Below, piece by piece: positions 24,565 through 33,665 of a stretch of DNA of 47,783 nucleotides; the stretch's first letter is position 1; each line of letters starts with the position of its first letter. Position numbers and translations under genes: made by a program. The notes under the pieces are model-generated. The model saw only the letters and a program-made list of their open reading frames with translations, was not told the origin of the DNA and ran no database searches. The DNA is from JAWXVD01 sp044425705 (GTDB lineage: Bacteria > Bacillota > Clostridia > Lachnospirales > Lachnospiraceae): the NCBI GenBank assembly GCA_044425705.1, contig JAWXVD010000014.1, forward strand, positions 1 through 47,783, read 5' to 3'.

Positions 24565-26439
24565 TTACAACCTCCGTATATTTTCGAAAACCTGAAATAT
24601 ATTTAGCCGTCCATATCCCCACAACCGATTAGGATACTCTATATTCTCCTGCCTTTTTGCTCCACGAATAAGATAGTTTTTTACTTCCTTGCTTCGAATA
24701 TAGGTAGCATTTCCATCTACTACGGCCCATTGCATCAATTGTGCTGCTACCCCAGCCGTAATGGCAGCTGCTATACTAGAACCTGTTGCCGTTTCGATTA
24801 ATGGTTGTTCTCTAATTTTCTTTTGGCTAGTAGAAATTTGTACCCCTGGTGCACAGATATCTGGTTTGATTTTTCCATCTCTAGCATATCCTCTACCTGA
24901 AGCCACATAAAAACTATCAGTGTAGCTATTGTATGTGGAAGATACTATCACATCATCTACATAAGAGGGAACCGTTAACGTAATATCTGGTGTAGGCTTT
25001 AGAAAGTATGTTTCTTCACTAATAAATTCCGAAATCGGTAACCACATATGAAAAGTAGCAGGTGTCAGCCCTGTTTCATTAGTTACTCCTATTGTCCAAA
25101 TGCCTGCCGTAGGCTTTTCCATTCTGATGACTATAAGGGCATCTCCACTTCCTTGTTCTGTAATTGCATAGTATACTTCTATATTTGTTTGTTCGTACAA
25201 AAAACTATATTCTAAGGTACGATTATTATCGACACTGATATTTTTGGCCACTTCACCCGAAGGACTTCGAATGGAAATGCTAAATATGTTAGGAATATGC
25301 CCCCAGATTTCTAACCAAAATCCTAAACCTTCGTTTCCTACACGAATTTCTACTTCTTGAGTTTCTTTTATTTCACTTCCTCCCACTTGGTTTCCACGAA
25401 AAATGCCTTCATAATGATGTCTTGCATTTCCCTCATTGCCTCCACATAGTATCACGGCACGACTTCTTTTCTTGGCTACCTTTTCAAGATAGGTAGATAA
25501 TCTTCCTGCACCTATATGCCCACCAAAATTGCTACCTATACCTAAGCAATAAATTACAGGTCGTTGAAATGTGATTGCAAATTGGTCAATATACTTTAAT
25601 GCCATCACAATATCTGTTGATTGATATGCAATCACGTCTTCTGAAATCAAATAATATTCTCTTAAGTATGGTTTACACTCTTTCAATTTCACCACTACTA
25701 TGTCACAATCAGGTGCAGCTCCTAAAAATTCACTACCTTGCCCTAATTTACTGCCTGCTGCCACACTTGCCATGGCTGTTCCATGACCAACAGTATCTCT
25801 GCTTTCTACGATTTCATATGGTTTCTCTGCTTGTAATGCTAGATTAATTTCCTCCCTCTTATACTCACTTCCATAGAGAAATTTTTCAGGCGGTTCTCCA
25901 CTTTGTATGCTTTGATCCCATATGGATAAAATCCTACTACTACCATCACTTTTCAGAAACACTGGATTTGCAAAATCTATTCCCGTATCTATAAATGCCA
26001 AAATACACCCTTTTCCTGTTAGGTTAAAAGGCGCATTTTGTATTTTCACAATACCCGAATCAATCAATGGCGATGGATCAAAGATATTTTCTTGTGTCAT
26101 ATGTAATTCGTTCATTTTTCTTTGTTTGCTATTTCCATCTATAGCAAGCGGTTTATGATTTTCCCACTGTTCCTCTTTATCTGATGTTACTTTTGCTTTA
26201 CACTTTTGCCACTGCAATCCATAAACCTCTGGCAAATATTGATAATCAAAGGATAATAAATTTAATAATCTACCATCCCCATTCTTTACATGTACAATTC
26301 CAATGTCATCATCTACTTCTTGCAAACAATAATCTGGATATTCACTCTTATCTTTAAATGTCTCTTCTGTAATCACGAAATCTACAAACCAATCTGCATA
26401 TTCATTAGAAAGAATTTTTTCTTTACACGAGACTTCCAT
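24565..26439 (-). CDS. Subtilisin-family (S8) serine protease, Csp-like
   Basis: A 624-aa subtilase resembling the clostridial Csp germination proteases in size and domain order. An N-terminal prodomain-like part (1-110) is followed by a catalytic domain with Asp151 (LAFIDTGID), His219 (DTVGHGTAMASVAAG) and Ser555 in ATGSSIAAAITAG, where most subtilases have GTSMA. A ~200-residue insert between His and Ser (about 340-500) carries a jelly-roll domain of the kind seen in CspB. No secretion signal is visible. In Clostridium the Csp proteases activate the cortex hydrolase SleC, but no sleC gene is nearby, so the germination role is only a possibility. GTG 26454 opens the frame; I prefer ATG 26439. 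Confidence 0.85.
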   Translation of the reverse strand: MEVSCKEKILSNEYADWFVDFVITEETFKDKSEYPDYCLQEVDDDIGIVHVKNGDGRLLNLLSFDYQYLPEVYGLQWQKCKAKVTSDKEEQWENHKPLAIDGNSKQRKMNELHMTQENIFDPSPLIDSGIVKIQNAPFNLTGKGCILAFIDTGIDFANPVFLKSDGSSRILSIWDQSIQSGEPPEKFLYGSEYKREEINLALQAEKPYEIVESRDTVGHGTAMASVAAGSKLGQGSEFLGAAPDCDIVVVKLKECKPYLREYYLISEDVIAYQSTDIVMALKYIDQFAITFQRPVIYCLGIGSNFGGHIGAGRLSTYLEKVAKKRSRAVILCGGNEGNARHHYEGIFRGNQVGGSEIKETQEVEIRVGNEGLGFWLEIWGHIPNIFSISIRSPSGEVAKNISVDNNRTLEYSFLYEQTNIEVYYAITEQGSGDALIVIRMEKPTAGIWTIGVTNETGLTPATFHMWLPISEFISEETYFLKPTPDITLTVPSYVDDVIVSSTYNSYTDSFYVASGRGYARDGKIKPDICAPGVQISTSQKKIREQPLIETATGSSIAAAITAGVAAQLMQWAVVDGNATYIRSKEVKNYLIRGAKRQENIEYPNRLWGYGRLNIFQVFENIRRL

Positions 26440-26546
26440 ATTAATAACCACCACTTTCTTTCAGCCTGGCAAATTCTTCTTTTTTACCCTAGTATATGCT
26501 TCCTATTTCATCTTAGACCTTATGATTTATAATAGATGTTTTCCCC

Positions 26547-27335
26547 TTAGACCTTATAATCTGATAATCGCTGTATTTCTTCTTTCTTTAACTCTCTATA
26601 ATATCCCAACTCTAAATTTTCATCCAATAACAAATTACCGATAGCAGTACGTTTTAAGTATACAATATAGCAACCGACTTCCTTTAGCATTCTCTTTACT
26701 TGATGTTTTTTTCCTTCTGAAATAATCAATTCTCCTAAAACAACTTGTTTCTGAAATAAATTTTTCTTTCGCTTCCCAAGATCACCTACTTGTTTTCTAA
26801 TTTCTTCTTCATAGGTTTCAAAAGCACCAGCTTTTAAGACTCTTATTTTTGCTGGTTTTGTCATTTCTAAACCATCTAATAAAATTCCTTCTTCCAATTG
26901 CTTTATCTTCTCTTCATCCAAGATGCCAAATGCCCAAAATACATATGTTTTTTCTACATGATGAGTAGGATGCATCAGTTTATGATTGAACTCTCCATCA
27001 TTCGTAAGCAGTAAAATCCCCTCTGTATCCATGTCTAACCTACCAACTGGAAATAGTGCCGTGGTATCAATATCTTGAAAATAAGAGAATATGGTGTTCC
27101 GATTCTCGTCTTTTCTTGCACAGAGGCAACCTGCTGGTTTATGAAACATATAATACATTTTCTTGGTATTCTCCACTACTTGACCTTGATAGGTAATGAT
27201 ATCTCCTTGCTCAACTACTGTACATGGTTCTTCTGCTGGTATATCATTCACACAAATCAATCCCATGCGTATCATTTGCTTTACATCTTTTTTTGTACCA
27301 AGTGCTGCCTGTGTCAAATACTTATCTAAACGCAT
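26547..27335 (-). CDS. rsuA: Pseudouridine synthase, RsuA/RluB family
   Basis: A 262-aa RNA-modifying enzyme with an N-terminal S4 RNA-binding domain (MRLDKYLTQAALGTKKDVKQMIRMGLICVN) and a catalytic domain carrying the family motif GRLDMDTEGILLLTNDG, whose Asp attacks uridine. HVEKTYVFWAFG and HQVKRML are further conserved segments. Length and motifs fit RsuA (16S rRNA U516), though RluB/RluE-type targets cannot be excluded. It contains a lysine-rich insertion (RKQVGDLGKRKKNLFQKQ) between strands. 24 bp separate it from the HAD gene upstream on the same strand. Confidence 0.9.
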   Translation of the reverse strand: MRLDKYLTQAALGTKKDVKQMIRMGLICVNDIPAEEPCTVVEQGDIITYQGQVVENTKKMYYMFHKPAGCLCARKDENRNTIFSYFQDIDTTALFPVGRLDMDTEGILLLTNDGEFNHKLMHPTHHVEKTYVFWAFGILDEEKIKQLEEGILLDGLEMTKPAKIRVLKAGAFETYEEEIRKQVGDLGKRKKNLFQKQVVLGELIISEGKKHQVKRMLKEVGCYIVYLKRTAIGNLLLDENLELGYYRELKKEEIQRLSDYKV

Positions 27336-27359
27336 GTCGTAAAATTCCCTTTTTCTGTT

Positions 27360-28067
27360 CTATCCTCTAACGATTTCCAACAATTCTCTCAAATGCTCAA
27401 TTTCGTAGGTTCTCTTTATAGGACTTGATAAGTCCCCATTCACTGCCCAGATATAACAAGTATCCAATCCTACTTCACTGGCACCTTGTATATCATTCTT
27501 TAGACTATCTCCAATCATAAGGGCTTTTTCTATTTGAAATCCCTTAATATGCTCTTTTATGTATTGAAAAAATGCTGCTTTTGGCTTTTGTGAACGAATC
27601 TCTTGGGATGTAAATACCGCTTCAAAACAATGTAATATACCAGTCTTATCAAGTCGATTCATTTGTGTTTTTGTAAATCCATTGGTTGCTACAAATAATC
27701 GATGTGTTTTTGCTAATTCTGTAATCACTTCTTTCACCCCTGGCATCAAGCATCCTGCTTCACAAATATTTTCACGGTATTGATTATCCCATGCTTCCCC
27801 ATCGATGATTACACCAAAGCGCTCCATAGTTTTTGCAAAACGATTTTTTGAAATATCCTCCATTTCAATCAAATCATTTTCAAAATCACTCCATAACCCA
27901 TGATTCACCTTTTTATATACTTCATATACTTCCTCCGTCAATTCATACCCATGTTGTGCAAACACTTTGGGCAATGCGACCGCCTCGCTATCTGTAAAAT
28001 TTAATAGCGTATTATCTAAATCAAGCAATAAAATTTCATATGGGTATTGCTTTTTTTCATTTATCAT
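27360..28067 (-). CDS. HAD-family hydrolase, YjjG/YfnB type
   Basis: A 235-aa haloacid-dehalogenase phosphatase. Motif I is LLLDLDNTLLNF, motif II VATNGF, motif III the lysine of RSQKPKAAFF, motif IV MIGDSLKNDIQGA. The helical cap lies between motifs I and II. It matches the YjjG subfamily of nucleoside monophosphate phosphatases, which act on pyrimidine nucleotides and non-canonical bases. The ribosome site AGAGG precedes ATG 28067. It lies in a same-strand run with D-Ala-D-Ala ligase and the pseudouridine synthase. Confidence 0.9.
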   Translation of the reverse strand: MINEKKQYPYEILLLDLDNTLLNFTDSEAVALPKVFAQHGYELTEEVYEVYKKVNHGLWSDFENDLIEMEDISKNRFAKTMERFGVIIDGEAWDNQYRENICEAGCLMPGVKEVITELAKTHRLFVATNGFTKTQMNRLDKTGILHCFEAVFTSQEIRSQKPKAAFFQYIKEHIKGFQIEKALMIGDSLKNDIQGASEVGLDTCYIWAVNGDLSSPIKRTYEIEHLRELLEIVRG

Positions 28068-28085
28068 AAGGTTTCTACCTCTATT

Positions 28086-28196
28086 CTATTCTGGATATTT
28101 TTCCAATAATGGTTCTGCAATTTTTCTTCTAAAATAATCGATCAGTGGTCACATAAAAAATGCTGTTATAAGTGTTCCTATGACTTTCATAATCAT
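28086..28196 (-). pseudogene. Small hydrophobic ORF interrupted by an in-frame TGA
   Basis: Between ddl and the HAD gene the minus strand reads MIMKVIGTLITAFFM, a TGA stop, then PLIDYFRRKIAEPLLEKYPE and TAG. The two parts make sense as one 36-residue protein: a membrane helix followed by an amphipathic basic tail, with a tryptophan (TGG) mutated to TGA at the boundary. No good ribosome site is visible. I cannot match it to a family. It could be a decayed gene or a chance frame; the context within an operon and the protein-like second half favour decay. Confidence 0.4.
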
Positions 28197-28202
28197 CGCT
28201 GC

Positions 28203-29237
28203 TTAACGAGAAGTTTCAGTTACTGCCAAATCAATAATTTTTTCACACAATTGTGTAAAACTCATATGATTCGCCTTTGCTTCCTGTGGCAATAATGAGG
28301 TTGGTGTCATCCCCGGCAATGTATTTGCTTCTAAACAGAACATTTCCCCTGCTTCATTCATCATAAAATCCATTCTTGCATAACTCTTTAAGCGAAGAGC
28401 TTCAAAGGCAGCCTTAGCATAACCTTGCATCCTATCCGTTTGCTCTCGTTCTAAACATGCAGGACAAGTTTCTATGGCACTGCCTGCTTGATATTTATTC
28501 TTATAATCATAAAATCCTTCTATTGGCGCAATTTCAATAATGGGATATACTTCTCCATCTACTACCCCTACTGAAAATTCTCTACCATCAATATATTGTT
28601 CAATGATAACCTCTGTATCATATTGAAAGGCTTCTTCCAATGATTTTTCATATTCCTCTTGTGTATGGACAATATATACACCTACACTAGAACCGCCATT
28701 GGCAACCTTAATGACACAAGGCAAGTCCATGGTTCTTGTTCTATTTTCATCTATCTTCAACGTAATCCCTGTAGGTGTTGGAATACCATGAGACGCAAAT
28801 ATCTCTTTTGTTAACCCCTTATCCATACATAAAGCCGAACCCAAAGAATCTGTTCCTGTATATGTAACTCCTAATAAATCAAAAGCTCCCTGCAATTTTC
28901 CATTTTCACCATTTTCCCCATGCAATGCCATAAACACCACATCTGCCTGCTGACAAAGTGTAATCACATTAGGACCGAAGAAACTTTTTCCTCCATCTTT
29001 TCTCATAGCCTTTACAGCCTCTAAATCTGGTGCTTCATTAGAGATTGCACTAATCTTACCACTCCAATCTTCTTCTCTACTAAATATATGATTTAAATCT
29101 CCTTCGTATCCCAAATATACATCAAGCATAATCACTGCATGCCCCGCTTCTTTCAAAGCCTTGTACACCATCTTTCCCGATCCAAAAGAAACATCCCTCT
29201 CCGTACTAATTCCGCCTGCTAACACAACTATCTTCAT
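28203..29237 (-). CDS. ddl: D-alanine--D-alanine ligase
   Basis: A 344-aa ATP-grasp enzyme that joins two D-alanines for peptidoglycan precursors. Conserved parts: VVLAGGISTERDVSFGSG (first substrate site), ALHGENGENGKLQGAFDLLGVTYTG, the ATP loop IKVANGGSSVGVYIV, EFSVGVVDG, FYDYKNKYQAG (omega loop with Tyr and Lys) and the metal site FCLEANTLPGMT. The Tyr-Lys omega-loop pattern argues for a D-Ala-D-Ala rather than a D-Ala-D-lactate product. ATG 29237 follows GGAGG by 5 bases; the earlier ATG at 29249 overlaps that ribosome site. No MurF or Van genes are adjacent. Confidence 0.95.
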   Translation of the reverse strand: MKIVVLAGGISTERDVSFGSGKMVYKALKEAGHAVIMLDVYLGYEGDLNHIFSREEDWSGKISAISNEAPDLEAVKAMRKDGGKSFFGPNVITLCQQADVVFMALHGENGENGKLQGAFDLLGVTYTGTDSLGSALCMDKGLTKEIFASHGIPTPTGITLKIDENRTRTMDLPCVIKVANGGSSVGVYIVHTQEEYEKSLEEAFQYDTEVIIEQYIDGREFSVGVVDGEVYPIIEIAPIEGFYDYKNKYQAGSAIETCPACLEREQTDRMQGYAKAAFEALRLKSYARMDFMMNEAGEMFCLEANTLPGMTPTSLLPQEAKANHMSFTQLCEKIIDLAVTETSR

Positions 29238-29375
29238 ACATTCCTCCATTCTGAATCGTTGTTACTTTTTTGTTACTCCTCATCTTTTGTATTTTAACTC
29301 TATTACCCACATAAGTAAAGAATTTCCTTTGCGTCCCTGTTAATAAATATAACATACCACGGGCACTTCAACACC

Positions 29376-30176
29376 CTAGCCCAATCGATTCAACGGATTC
29401 ACAGCCACTCCATCTTTTGTCAAACTGAAATATACATTGGCACCCTCTACTGCATAATATTTAGTTGGTGAAGCTACACTTCCTATCACATCTCCAACTG
29501 CTACATAATCACCTTCACTGACTTGAACGTCGCATAATTGTCCATATGTCATTTCATATCCACTTCCTAAATCAAAAGTCACTGCATTTCCAATCTGTGT
29601 ATCTTCAAACACTGCAATCACTTGTCCATCTGTTGCTGCTGTAATCATTTCTCCTTCTGTAGCTTCAATAACAATTGCAGGATTGTATTGATATTGTTGT
29701 AAAGTAGGGAAATAGATGGTTTTGTCCATACTATAATTTAAAAGTACATTCCCTACGATGGGCCAAGTCAATCCTTCATCATCTAGAAAACTCAAGCTTA
29801 TGATTGGTGCCTCTAACTCCTCTATCATGGGTTCAATGGGCATATCTTCTATTAAAGCAATTTCTTGTACCTCTTCTTCCTCCAAGACAGCTACTTCTTT
29901 TTCCGTTTCTGCTATAGCCACTTCTTTTTCTGCACTTGGATTAATGGCACTCCCTGAGTTTGCAATCTGTGTTGCTGCATCATCTTCTATTTCTGCTAAT
30001 TGCTCTGTTTCACTGTCCCCCTCTAAAGTTGAAAAATCTACAACATAACCTTCTGGCTCTACTCTAGTTTGCTCATTTACGTATACTCCCGTTAAGGTTA
30101 ATGCCGATAATACAAAAAGGCTAGAACCTAACATAAGTGCTTTCTCTCTTTTATTACTTATATTTCTTCTTTTCAT
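29376..30176 (-). CDS. spoIIQ: Stage II sporulation protein Q (degenerate LytM/M23)
   Basis: A 266-aa membrane-anchored protein: basic start, one helix (about residues 13-32), a long acidic linker (50-125) and a C-terminal LytM/M23 domain (about 140-266) recognised by TDGQVIAVFEDTQIGNAVTFDLGSG, VQVSEGDYVAVGDVIGSV and the closing NPLNRLG. The zinc ligands of active M23 peptidases are absent: no HxxxD near the domain start, YGQL for YxHL and VYFSL for HLHFE. SpoIIQ of the forespore contacts SpoIIIAH of the mother cell during engulfment. Gene order spoIID-spoIIQ matches other clostridia. Tandem ATGs follow AGGAG; I chose the second. Confidence 0.82.
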   Translation of the reverse strand: MKRRNISNKREKALMLGSSLFVLSALTLTGVYVNEQTRVEPEGYVVDFSTLEGDSETEQLAEIEDDAATQIANSGSAINPSAEKEVAIAETEKEVAVLEEEEVQEIALIEDMPIEPMIEELEAPIISLSFLDDEGLTWPIVGNVLLNYSMDKTIYFPTLQQYQYNPAIVIEATEGEMITAATDGQVIAVFEDTQIGNAVTFDLGSGYEMTYGQLCDVQVSEGDYVAVGDVIGSVASPTKYYAVEGANVYFSLTKDGVAVNPLNRLG

Positions 30177-30250
30177 CATTTCTCCTATCTGTGCATTTGC
30201 ACCCTATATTATGGATTTCACTATTTCTAGTTTTTCCATTGGATGGCGCT

Positions 30251-31222
30251 TTATACATATTTTGCAATTTCAATGTCTTGGTAAAAATATGAAAGAATTT
30301 CAAAATAGTTTTTCCCATTTTTAGCCATTACATTTCCTTGATATTGGTCTACTCCGATTCCATGACCAATGCCTTTTGTAGTAAATACAATTTTCCCATC
30401 AACTTCCTGAATTTGAAAATCTGAAGACAATAGTTCAAATTCTTTTCTAAAAGTTTCTCCTGAAATTTCCACCTGACCAATGACAACACTTGTTACATAT
30501 TCCATAGAATCAATGATTATTGTAATTTCTCCTGTTTGCTCTTCTCCTGTCATACTCTCTAGTTTCTTTATAAAATCATTTTTTTCCCAACTTATTTCTT
30601 TTAAATAATTCTCTGCTAATACTGCATCTTCACACGAGACTGCTGTTAAATATCCGTACTCTTCTCCTAATAACTCTACAGCATTTCTTGTATTCCCATT
30701 GCTCAGTCCAAAAAAAGCAGCTTCAATGAATTCTCCTTGATACAGTATGCATAAATCTTTTGTGTCTGATACTGCTTGATAAACTTTTTCATAATATATC
30801 TCATACTCTTTTCCCCAATTTGCTTCCATAGTGGCCTTAGACCAATAAGATAACTCCACTTTTTCCTCCGCAACAAATTTTTTATCATCACCGTAATTTT
30901 CAATTGCTTTTGCACATATGGTGCGAATCATAATGGCTTGTGCTTTCAGCATTTCTTCTTCATACTGAACATCAATACTTGCTGCTACTGCACCAATTAT
31001 ATATTCCTCTAAAGCTATATATTCTATTCCAGCAATTGTTTCACGAGTAATCCCACCATTCGTTACATCACTTTTTACTACACTTACCTCTTTTCCTTGA
31101 TTCCCTCCAAATAAAATACTGACCGTATAGGGAAGCAACAAAAAAAAGAGAAGAATCATACCTAAGCTATAAAAATCTACGGTATCTCTTCTTCTCTTTT
31201 CTGCTATTTTACTCTGTATCAT
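30251..31222 (-). CDS. spoIID: Stage II sporulation protein D family
   Basis: A 323-aa protein with one N-terminal membrane helix (about residues 18-38) and a SpoIID/LytB domain: EEYIIGAVAASIDVQYEEEMLKAQAIMIRT (72-98), AFFGLSNGNTRNA and GIGHGIGVDQYQGNVMA at the end. In Bacillus, SpoIID cuts denuded glycan strands with the septal machinery during engulfment. The catalytic glutamate of that enzyme lies in VASEMP; the same place here reads VAASID, so the residue is Ser82. ATG 31222 follows GGGAG by 5 bases. A sigma-E-like promoter lies 42 bp upstream, matching mother-cell expression, and spoIIQ follows. Confidence 0.87.
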   Translation of the reverse strand: MIQSKIAEKRRRDTVDFYSLGMILLFFLLLPYTVSILFGGNQGKEVSVVKSDVTNGGITRETIAGIEYIALEEYIIGAVAASIDVQYEEEMLKAQAIMIRTICAKAIENYGDDKKFVAEEKVELSYWSKATMEANWGKEYEIYYEKVYQAVSDTKDLCILYQGEFIEAAFFGLSNGNTRNAVELLGEEYGYLTAVSCEDAVLAENYLKEISWEKNDFIKKLESMTGEEQTGEITIIIDSMEYVTSVVIGQVEISGETFRKEFELLSSDFQIQEVDGKIVFTTKGIGHGIGVDQYQGNVMAKNGKNYFEILSYFYQDIEIAKYV

Positions 31223-31263
31223 ACTTACTCCCATACTTAAGCCATGCTGATTCTCTTCTACTT

Positions 31264-31291
31264 ATTGTATGAGATAAAATAAAAACTATTC
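31264..31291 (-). promoter_or_regulatory. Sigma-E-type promoter before spoIID
   Basis: On the minus strand GAATA (31287-31291), 15 bases, then CATACAAT (31264-31271). The -10 is a full match to the sigma-E consensus CATACANT and the -35 contains the required ATA. spoIID is a known sigma-E gene in spore formers. Confidence 0.75.
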
Positions 31292-31357
31292 GTAACTATT
31301 TATAAATATATTACATATTTACGAAGCCATGCTAATTTTGAACAATAACATCCATTT

Positions 31358-33652
31358 TTAATTCTTTACACTATTATAGTTAATCAAACAACCTTTTAAA
31401 ATAATTTGACGTTCTTCATCTGTCAATTCTCCCAGGCTCATTTCAAATTCTACCAATTTACTGTCTAACACAGCATAGGCTTTTAAGGAATCCCATTTTT
31501 CTTCTACTGCTTTACGGACTTCTGGAATAAAGATATAATCTTTATTTTTAAATGGTAATTCTGTTTCTTTGATTAGGAATGGCAACATACCCCAGTTGAT
31601 TAAGTTCGAGCGATATCTCTTTGTTGCATATTCGTTAGCGATATTTGCCCAACCACCTAATACTTTTTGACAGCTTGCTGCTTGTTCCCTTGCCGAACCA
31701 TCACCTGGTTTCACTGCAAAGATTGTAGAACCGAATCCTAAATTATCCATACCTACTTCTGGGAAGGTAGCTTTGATGGTATCCATCATTTCTTTTAATT
31801 CTGGTTTTGCTTCTACTGGACATGTTCCTTCCATTAAAGCAGTCTGTACCTCTCTTACTTCTTTAGCAAGACCTACATAGTTAGGATCTTTTCTAGATAA
31901 GGTAAATTCAGCAAGTCCTAATGGATTAGAACGATAGGATGAAGTTTCTCCCGATGGGATCAATTCATCAGTTGTGGTCACTGGATCATGAATTTCTGAA
32001 ACAATACGTAAAATCATGTTTTCTGGTAAGCTACACATAGCTGGCCAATCTTTAATGTTTGGTCCAAATTGAATTTCTACTTCTGGTTCTGCCACACCTT
32101 TCGAATCAAACACACGATTTTTATAAATATTTGCATCAAAATGGTATTGATATTTTCCTAATGTGCCATCAAATTCTGTGGCTGCTGTTAGCACACCCTT
32201 ATTTGCCGCTGTAGCTGCAATCGATCTAGCATCCATCAATGCCACCGAGGAAATTTGTCCATTTTGTAATTTTGAACCTTCTCTGTTAGGGAAGTTTCTA
32301 GTAGAATGACGAATACTAAAGGCATTGTTGGCTGGTGTATCTCCTGCACCAAAACAAGGTCCACAGAATGCTGTTTTTAAAATAGCACCTGTTTCCATTA
32401 ATGTAGCCGCACAACCATTTTTAATCAATTCCATATAGATTGGTGTAGATGCTGGATATACACTTAAGGTAAAGGCTTCCGCTCCTGTGTAAGAACCTTT
32501 CAAAATATCTGCTGCTGCACAAATATTTTCGAATCCACCACCAGCACATCCTGCAATAATTCCTTGATCCACACAGAATTTACCATCTTTCACCTTATCT
32601 CTAAGAGAGTATTCCACTGCACCATCTAAACTGATTGCTGCACCTTTTTCTACTTCATCTAAGACATCTAATAAGTTATTATTTACTTCATCAATTGTAT
32701 ACACATTGCTTGGATGGAACGGCATAGCAATCATAGGACGAACTTTGCTTAAATCTACAGAGATACAACCATCATAATATGTCACATCTGCTGGTGCAAG
32801 GCTGGCATATTCTTCACTTCTTTCATGTATCTCATAAAATTCTTTAATAGTATCATCTGTTTGCCAAATAGAAGAAAGGCAAGTGGTTTCTGTTGTCATA
32901 ACATCAATGCCAATTCTGAAATCAGCACTTAATGATGCAACACCTGGTCCTACAAATTCCATGACTTTATTTTTTACATATCCATTGCCGAATACTGCAC
33001 CAATAATAGCCAATGCCACATCTTGTGGGCCTACTCCAAGAATTGGCTCTCCTGTTAAATATACTGCAATCACATCTGGTTTATTAATATCATATGTTTG
33101 ACTTAATAATTGTTTTACAAGCTCTGGTCCACCTTCACCCATTGCCATGGTTCCTAAAGCACCATAACGTGTATGAGAATCAGATCCTAAAATCATTTTT
33201 CCGCCACCTGCCATCATTTCTCTGGCAAATTGATGAATCACTGCTTGATGTGGTGGCACATAAACACCGCCATACTTTTTCGCACAAGACAATCCAAACA
33301 TATGGTCATCTTCATTAATAGTGCCACCTACTGCACAAAGTGAATTATGACAATTGGTTAATACATAAGGAATTGGAAATTTTTCAAGCCCTGATGCACG
33401 CGCTGTTTGAATAATACCTACAAAGGTAATATCGTGAGATGTTAATTTATCAAATTTAATTTTCAACTTTTCCATATTGTCAGAGGTATTATGACTCTCT
33501 AAAATCCCATAAGCAATCGTGCCTTTTACAGCATCTTCTTTTATCACTTCTTTTCCAGTTTTGCTTTTTATTGCCGCCAAACCTTCCGCAGATTCTGGTA
33601 CTATTTCACACCCATTTACTAAATAAACTCCACTATTTGATAATGTAATCAT
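31358..33652 (-). CDS. Aconitase-family hydratase
   Basis: A 764-aa protein of the aconitase/isopropylmalate isomerase superfamily, fully collinear with the clostridial hydratases related to E. coli YbhJ. Visible signatures: GGKMILGSDSHTRYGALGTMAMGEGG, cysteines in LTNCHNSLCAVGG, and FCGPCFGAGDTPAN, whose CxxC would supply two of the iron-sulfur ligands. The swivel domain follows (SSYRSNPLGLAEFTLSRKDP, then YATKRYRSNLINWGMLPF). The substrate is uncertain: the family includes true aconitases and unassigned hydratases. No citrate synthase or isocitrate dehydrogenase is nearby. GGGAGG is the ribosome site, and a 75-bp repeat copy ends up 14 bases upstream of the start codon. Confidence 0.87.
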   Translation of the reverse strand: MITLSNSGVYLVNGCEIVPESAEGLAAIKSKTGKEVIKEDAVKGTIAYGILESHNTSDNMEKLKIKFDKLTSHDITFVGIIQTARASGLEKFPIPYVLTNCHNSLCAVGGTINEDDHMFGLSCAKKYGGVYVPPHQAVIHQFAREMMAGGGKMILGSDSHTRYGALGTMAMGEGGPELVKQLLSQTYDINKPDVIAVYLTGEPILGVGPQDVALAIIGAVFGNGYVKNKVMEFVGPGVASLSADFRIGIDVMTTETTCLSSIWQTDDTIKEFYEIHERSEEYASLAPADVTYYDGCISVDLSKVRPMIAMPFHPSNVYTIDEVNNNLLDVLDEVEKGAAISLDGAVEYSLRDKVKDGKFCVDQGIIAGCAGGGFENICAAADILKGSYTGAEAFTLSVYPASTPIYMELIKNGCAATLMETGAILKTAFCGPCFGAGDTPANNAFSIRHSTRNFPNREGSKLQNGQISSVALMDARSIAATAANKGVLTAATEFDGTLGKYQYHFDANIYKNRVFDSKGVAEPEVEIQFGPNIKDWPAMCSLPENMILRIVSEIHDPVTTTDELIPSGETSSYRSNPLGLAEFTLSRKDPNYVGLAKEVREVQTALMEGTCPVEAKPELKEMMDTIKATFPEVGMDNLGFGSTIFAVKPGDGSAREQAASCQKVLGGWANIANEYATKRYRSNLINWGMLPFLIKETELPFKNKDYIFIPEVRKAVEEKWDSLKAYAVLDSKLVEFEMSLGELTDEERQIILKGCLINYNSVKN

Positions 33653-33665
33653 ATTTCCCTCCCAT

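Noticed and set aside
28148..28154. Selenocysteine or recoded TGA in the small ORF at 28086-28196
   Set aside because: No downstream stem of SECIS type and no redox context; a nonsense mutation is the simpler reading.
28203..29237. VanG-type resistance ligase
   Set aside because: No van neighbours, and the omega loop keeps the Tyr-Lys pattern of ordinary D-Ala-D-Ala ligases.
31358..33652. Calling the hydratase a TCA-cycle aconitase outright
   Set aside because: It resembles the YbhJ-type branch, has no linked citrate or isocitrate genes, and its substrate cannot be read from sequence.
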